Source of the DNA: Longimicrobiales bacterium
GTDB taxonomy: Bacteria > Gemmatimonadota > Gemmatimonadetes > Longimicrobiales > Gaopeijiaceae
DNA: 50,083 bases
Assembly: GCA_028278645.1 (NCBI GenBank)
Contig: JANQDZ010000072.1
Span: 1 to 50,083, forward strand
Direction: 5' to 3'
A program made the translations under genes and the position numbers. The notes below the pieces were generated by a model that saw nothing but the letters and a program-made list of their open reading frames with translations, was not told where the DNA came from and ran no database searches. Shown piece by piece: positions 47,551 through 50,083 of the stretch. Each line of letters begins with the position of its first letter. Within the stretch, counting starts at the first letter, position 1.

Positions 47551-50083
47551 CTACTCTTCCCGCAGCGCCTCCATCGGCTGGATTCTGAGCGCCCGCCGAG
47601 CCGGACCGAGGGCCGCCACCAGGCCCGAAAGAAGCATGATTGCAGAGACAAATACGAGTAAAGGAACGGCCTGCCCGTCTAACAGCTCCCCGTCTGAGAG
47701 TCGGTCAAGGAGAGCCGCCACCACCGCTCCGATCAATAGCCCGATCCCTAGCTGCCGAGTCGATCGTGAGAAGATCGAGGTGACCACCTGACGGCGCGAC
47801 GCACCCAGGGCGGTGCGAATCCCTACTTCTCTCTGCCGTTGTGTCACAGCGAACGACATCATGGCCGAGATCCCGGCAGCAGAGAGTACCAACACACTCA
47901 GCGTTATCATGCCCACGATCAGCAGAAGGAGCCGCAGCTCGTTCGGGTCTCTCTCGTACTGTGATCCGATTGGGATTGCGTTGAAGGCGAGGTCGGGAGC
48001 GATTTCCGCGGCGATCTCCCGGACCCGCGGAGTGATGTTGGCCGCAGCGCCTCTCCTCGCACGCGCAGCGAGGCTGACCGGCTCGGTCCCGAGAGCCGTC
48101 GCGTGGTAGGCTCGCGGCGTGGCTCGCCTGCCCCGTCTCGAGGGACGGAGCATGTTCTCGATGACGCCGACGACCTCGAACGACCGGGCGTTTTCGCTCC
48201 CCTCCTGTGGCCCTTGGGGGATTTCGCGGAACCGCCTACCCACTGTAGTTCCACCGTTGAGGAATTCGTCAACGAACGCTCGGTTCACGACAACCGCAGT
48301 TGAACTCTCGACTGCATCGTCTCGATCGAAGGCCCTGCCGGTCAGCAATGATGCACCAAACACGTCGAAGTATTCGAAGCCAACTCGTACGGACCCGCTG
48401 AGCCGGGAGTTCACCTCCGCTGCCCCGGTTGGCTCTTCGACTTCGATACGGACCCAAGAGGTGCCGGCGGAGAAGGTAACACCGGCGACCGCCGGGATCT
48501 CCTCCACTCGGCGGAGCAGCTCTGTTTGGAGGCCACCGAACCCGGCGTGTGTCCCAGCCTCATCGGCTTCGACCCCGCCGGGCCGAAGTGAGGGTGGCCG
48601 TAACTGGAAGGAAAGGATCTCGGAGGCGGGAAAGGTAGGGTTCGGAGGCGGTGTGTAGTTCCAGGCGATACCGACGACAGTTGGCAAAACCCCGACGGCG
48701 ATGGCTACCTGAACACAGATCAGAACAGTCCAGGTCCTCCCCATCCGCAATCCGGTTCCGCTCCCAACCTCGCCCAGCGTGGAACTTAGATGCCTACCCG
48801 TCGCGGGGAGCGCTGGAAGGACGCCGACGACGACGGCGGCAAGGGCGGCCAGTCCGAACGCATAGAGTGTAGTTTCTGGGGGTAGACCTCCAAAGAACCA
48901 ATACGGAAGGCCATCTTGGAAATCCGCGACCAGGGTCAACTGACGGAAGCCCACCTGTGCGAAGAATAGGCCAAGGGCGGCGGCCCCAGCAGAGAGGGTC
49001 AGGGCCTCGAGGAACAGTTGTGTGACGATTCTGCTCCTCGACGCACCAAGGGCCGTTCGAACCGTGATCTCCCCCCGGCGGAGTGCTGTACGAGCATAGA
49101 AGAGGACCGCGACGTTCACTGCGACGGCAATTAGGATCAGCCCTCCGAAGAGTTGCATAACCCAGACCGTCCAGGCCGGCACATGTTGCACGTCCATCAG
49201 GTGACGGACGTAAGGCCTAACTACTGCCTGAAGCCTACCATAGGTCTCCGGGTATTCCGTGATCATCCGGTTGCCGACAACGGCGGCTTCCACCTCGGCG
49301 GCGGCGGCAGTGATGCCGGGCCCCAGGCTCCCGAAGACGTGGACCCCAGGTTCCCCTCCCGGTTCGTCGAGCGGCGCTCCAGTCCGCAGGGCGGTCCAGA
49401 ATCCATGGTTCACCGGGAGCCGGAAGCCTTCCGGCATCACGCCCACGACAGTGTGCGTAGTCCTGTCGAGATATACCTGGCGCCCGATGGCGGATGGATC
49501 GGCGCCAAACCTCTGGTGCCACTCTCGGTGACCGATCACGACCACTGGCGGTGCTCCCTCTTGCTCATCCGATTCCAGAAGGGGTCGGCCCAAAAGCGGT
49601 CGTACGCGGGCGACGTGGAAGGCCGATGCGGTTACCTCCGCCACTTCAACCCGTCCCGACCCAATGCCCGGACCCTCGAAATCGTGATCCACCGTCCGAT
49701 AGGCAGCGAAATCCTCGATCGACTTCAACTCCTCCTTCCAGAGCTGGTAGTCGAAGAGAGTCGAGCGGTTGTGGTCGCCTTCGATGTAGTCTACGGTGAC
49801 GACACGGTCGCCGCCCTCAATGGGAGGATCGGAGTAGTAGAAAGTCAAAAAGGTGAATAAGCCCGTTGAAATGGTGATCGCCACAGCCATGCCCAGCCCG
49901 CCAACCACACTGAGGAAGGGGCTCTTGACCATCTTGCGGAAGCCGAGCTTTGCATCCGCTGACAGCCCGGTGGCCCATCCCAGCGTCCGAGCCTCCCGGA
50001 CCTTCTCTTTGTACCTCTCCACTCCTCCGAACTTGATAGCCGCCTGCCTCCGGGCCTCCTTTGGGTCCAGGCCCTCCCTGATG
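47551..50083 (-). CDS. ADOP-family MacB-like permease, 5' end outside the window
   Basis: The frame runs from the right edge to a stop at 47551, at least 843 codons. Upstream of a GTG at 50022, the frame continues to the edge with REGLDPKEARRQAAIKFGGV, the ADOP prefix domain, so the true start lies outside. The first membrane helix has VGGLGMAVAITISTGLFTFL, diverged from the LALGIGAtTAIFS signature of the other three. Both FtsX blocks are present (RRGEITVRTALGASRSRIV; QREVGIRTALGASRRQVV) and the end is RIQPMEALREE. It is the most divergent of the four permeases here. Neighbouring regulator not visible. Confidence 0.9.
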   Translation of the reverse strand, partial: IREGLDPKEARRQAAIKFGGVERYKEKVREARTLGWATGLSADAKLGFRKMVKSPFLSVVGGLGMAVAITISTGLFTFLTFYYSDPPIEGGDRVVTVDYIEGDHNRSTLFDYQLWKEELKSIEDFAAYRTVDHDFEGPGIGSGRVEVAEVTASAFHVARVRPLLGRPLLESDEQEGAPPVVVIGHREWHQRFGADPSAIGRQVYLDRTTHTVVGVMPEGFRLPVNHGFWTALRTGAPLDEPGGEPGVHVFGSLGPGITAAAAEVEAAVVGNRMITEYPETYGRLQAVVRPYVRHLMDVQHVPAWTVWVMQLFGGLILIAVAVNVAVLFYARTALRRGEITVRTALGASRSRIVTQLFLEALTLSAGAAALGLFFAQVGFRQLTLVADFQDGLPYWFFGGLPPETTLYAFGLAALAAVVVGVLPALPATGRHLSSTLGEVGSGTGLRMGRTWTVLICVQVAIAVGVLPTVVGIAWNYTPPPNPTFPASEILSFQLRPPSLRPGGVEADEAGTHAGFGGLQTELLRRVEEIPAVAGVTFSAGTSWVRIEVEEPTGAAEVNSRLSGSVRVGFEYFDVFGASLLTGRAFDRDDAVESSTAVVVNRAFVDEFLNGGTTVGRRFREIPQGPQEGSENARSFEVVGVIENMLRPSRRGRRATPRAYHATALGTEPVSLAARARRGAAANITPRVREIAAEIAPDLAFNAIPIGSQYERDPNELRLLLLIVGMITLSVLVLSAAGISAMMSFAVTQRQREVGIRTALGASRRQVVTSIFSRSTRQLGIGLLIGAVVAALLDRLSDGELLDGQAVPLLVFVSAIMLLSGLVAALGPARRALRIQPMEALREE

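Noticed and set aside
1-50083. CRISPR arrays, tRNA or rRNA genes
   Set aside because: No spaced direct repeats and no cloverleaf or rRNA-like conserved segments were recognised on reading through; a covariance search would be decisive.

Overview
This is a GC-rich bacterial chromosomal window, most likely from Gemmatimonadota or a related Acidobacteria-like lineage. The assignment is inferred from family content: four MacB-like ADOP permeases with small regulators, several six-bladed beta-propeller lipoproteins, and an ECF sigma factor next to a TPR-containing Ser/Thr kinase. No rRNA, tRNA, CRISPR array or phage structural gene was seen. Both ends are cut inside genes: an IS3-type transposase on the left and an ADOP permease on the right.

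Layout. 1-2.0 kb is a small accessory island: an IS3 orfA fragment, a LexA-type DNA-binding protein without a protease domain, a near-perfect SOS box, and a DUF6978-like/DUF1828-DUF1829 gene pair. 2.2-9.8 kb holds a serine hydrolase and two tandem PadR/ADOP-permease modules. 10.3-22.8 kb is a minus-strand signalling and ion-transport block. It contains sensor kinase, CBS protein, receiver-SLC13 transporter fusion and receiver protein, then an anti-sigma-like/CBS fusion, two CNNM/CorC proteins, an orphan receiver and a KefB-type antiporter. 23.0-30.6 kb holds a rhodanese, a Phd-type antitoxin followed by a RelE-like domain in frame with an ADOP permease, and a kinase/ECF sigma pair. 30.8-36.8 kb holds two membrane proteins of unknown function, an SDR, a GMC oxidoreductase and a haem-motif lipoprotein. 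37.2-43.3 kb has BlaI, an M56 BlaR1-like protease and three propeller lipoproteins. 43.4-44.7 kb is asnA with an upstream leader. 44.8-47.3 kb is a DUF2975/HTH/M23 operon. 47.5 kb to the end is the fourth ADOP permease.

Three arrangements stand out. First, asparagine synthetase (asnA) is preceded by a 24-codon ORF with five Asn codons in an eight-codon stretch, a strong intrinsic terminator, and an upstream segment able to pair with the terminator's 5' arm. This is the layout of ribosome-mediated transcription attenuation responding to Asn-tRNA. Second, a histidine kinase operon contains no recognisable DNA-binding output: one receiver is fused to a membrane transporter and the other stands nearly alone, suggesting direct phospho-control of transport. 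Third, a RelE-like toxin domain reads without a stop into an ADOP permease, immediately after its antitoxin gene.

Start codons were chosen from ribosome-binding sites, overlaps and family alignments recalled from memory. No search was run, so family names rest on motifs visible in the translations.
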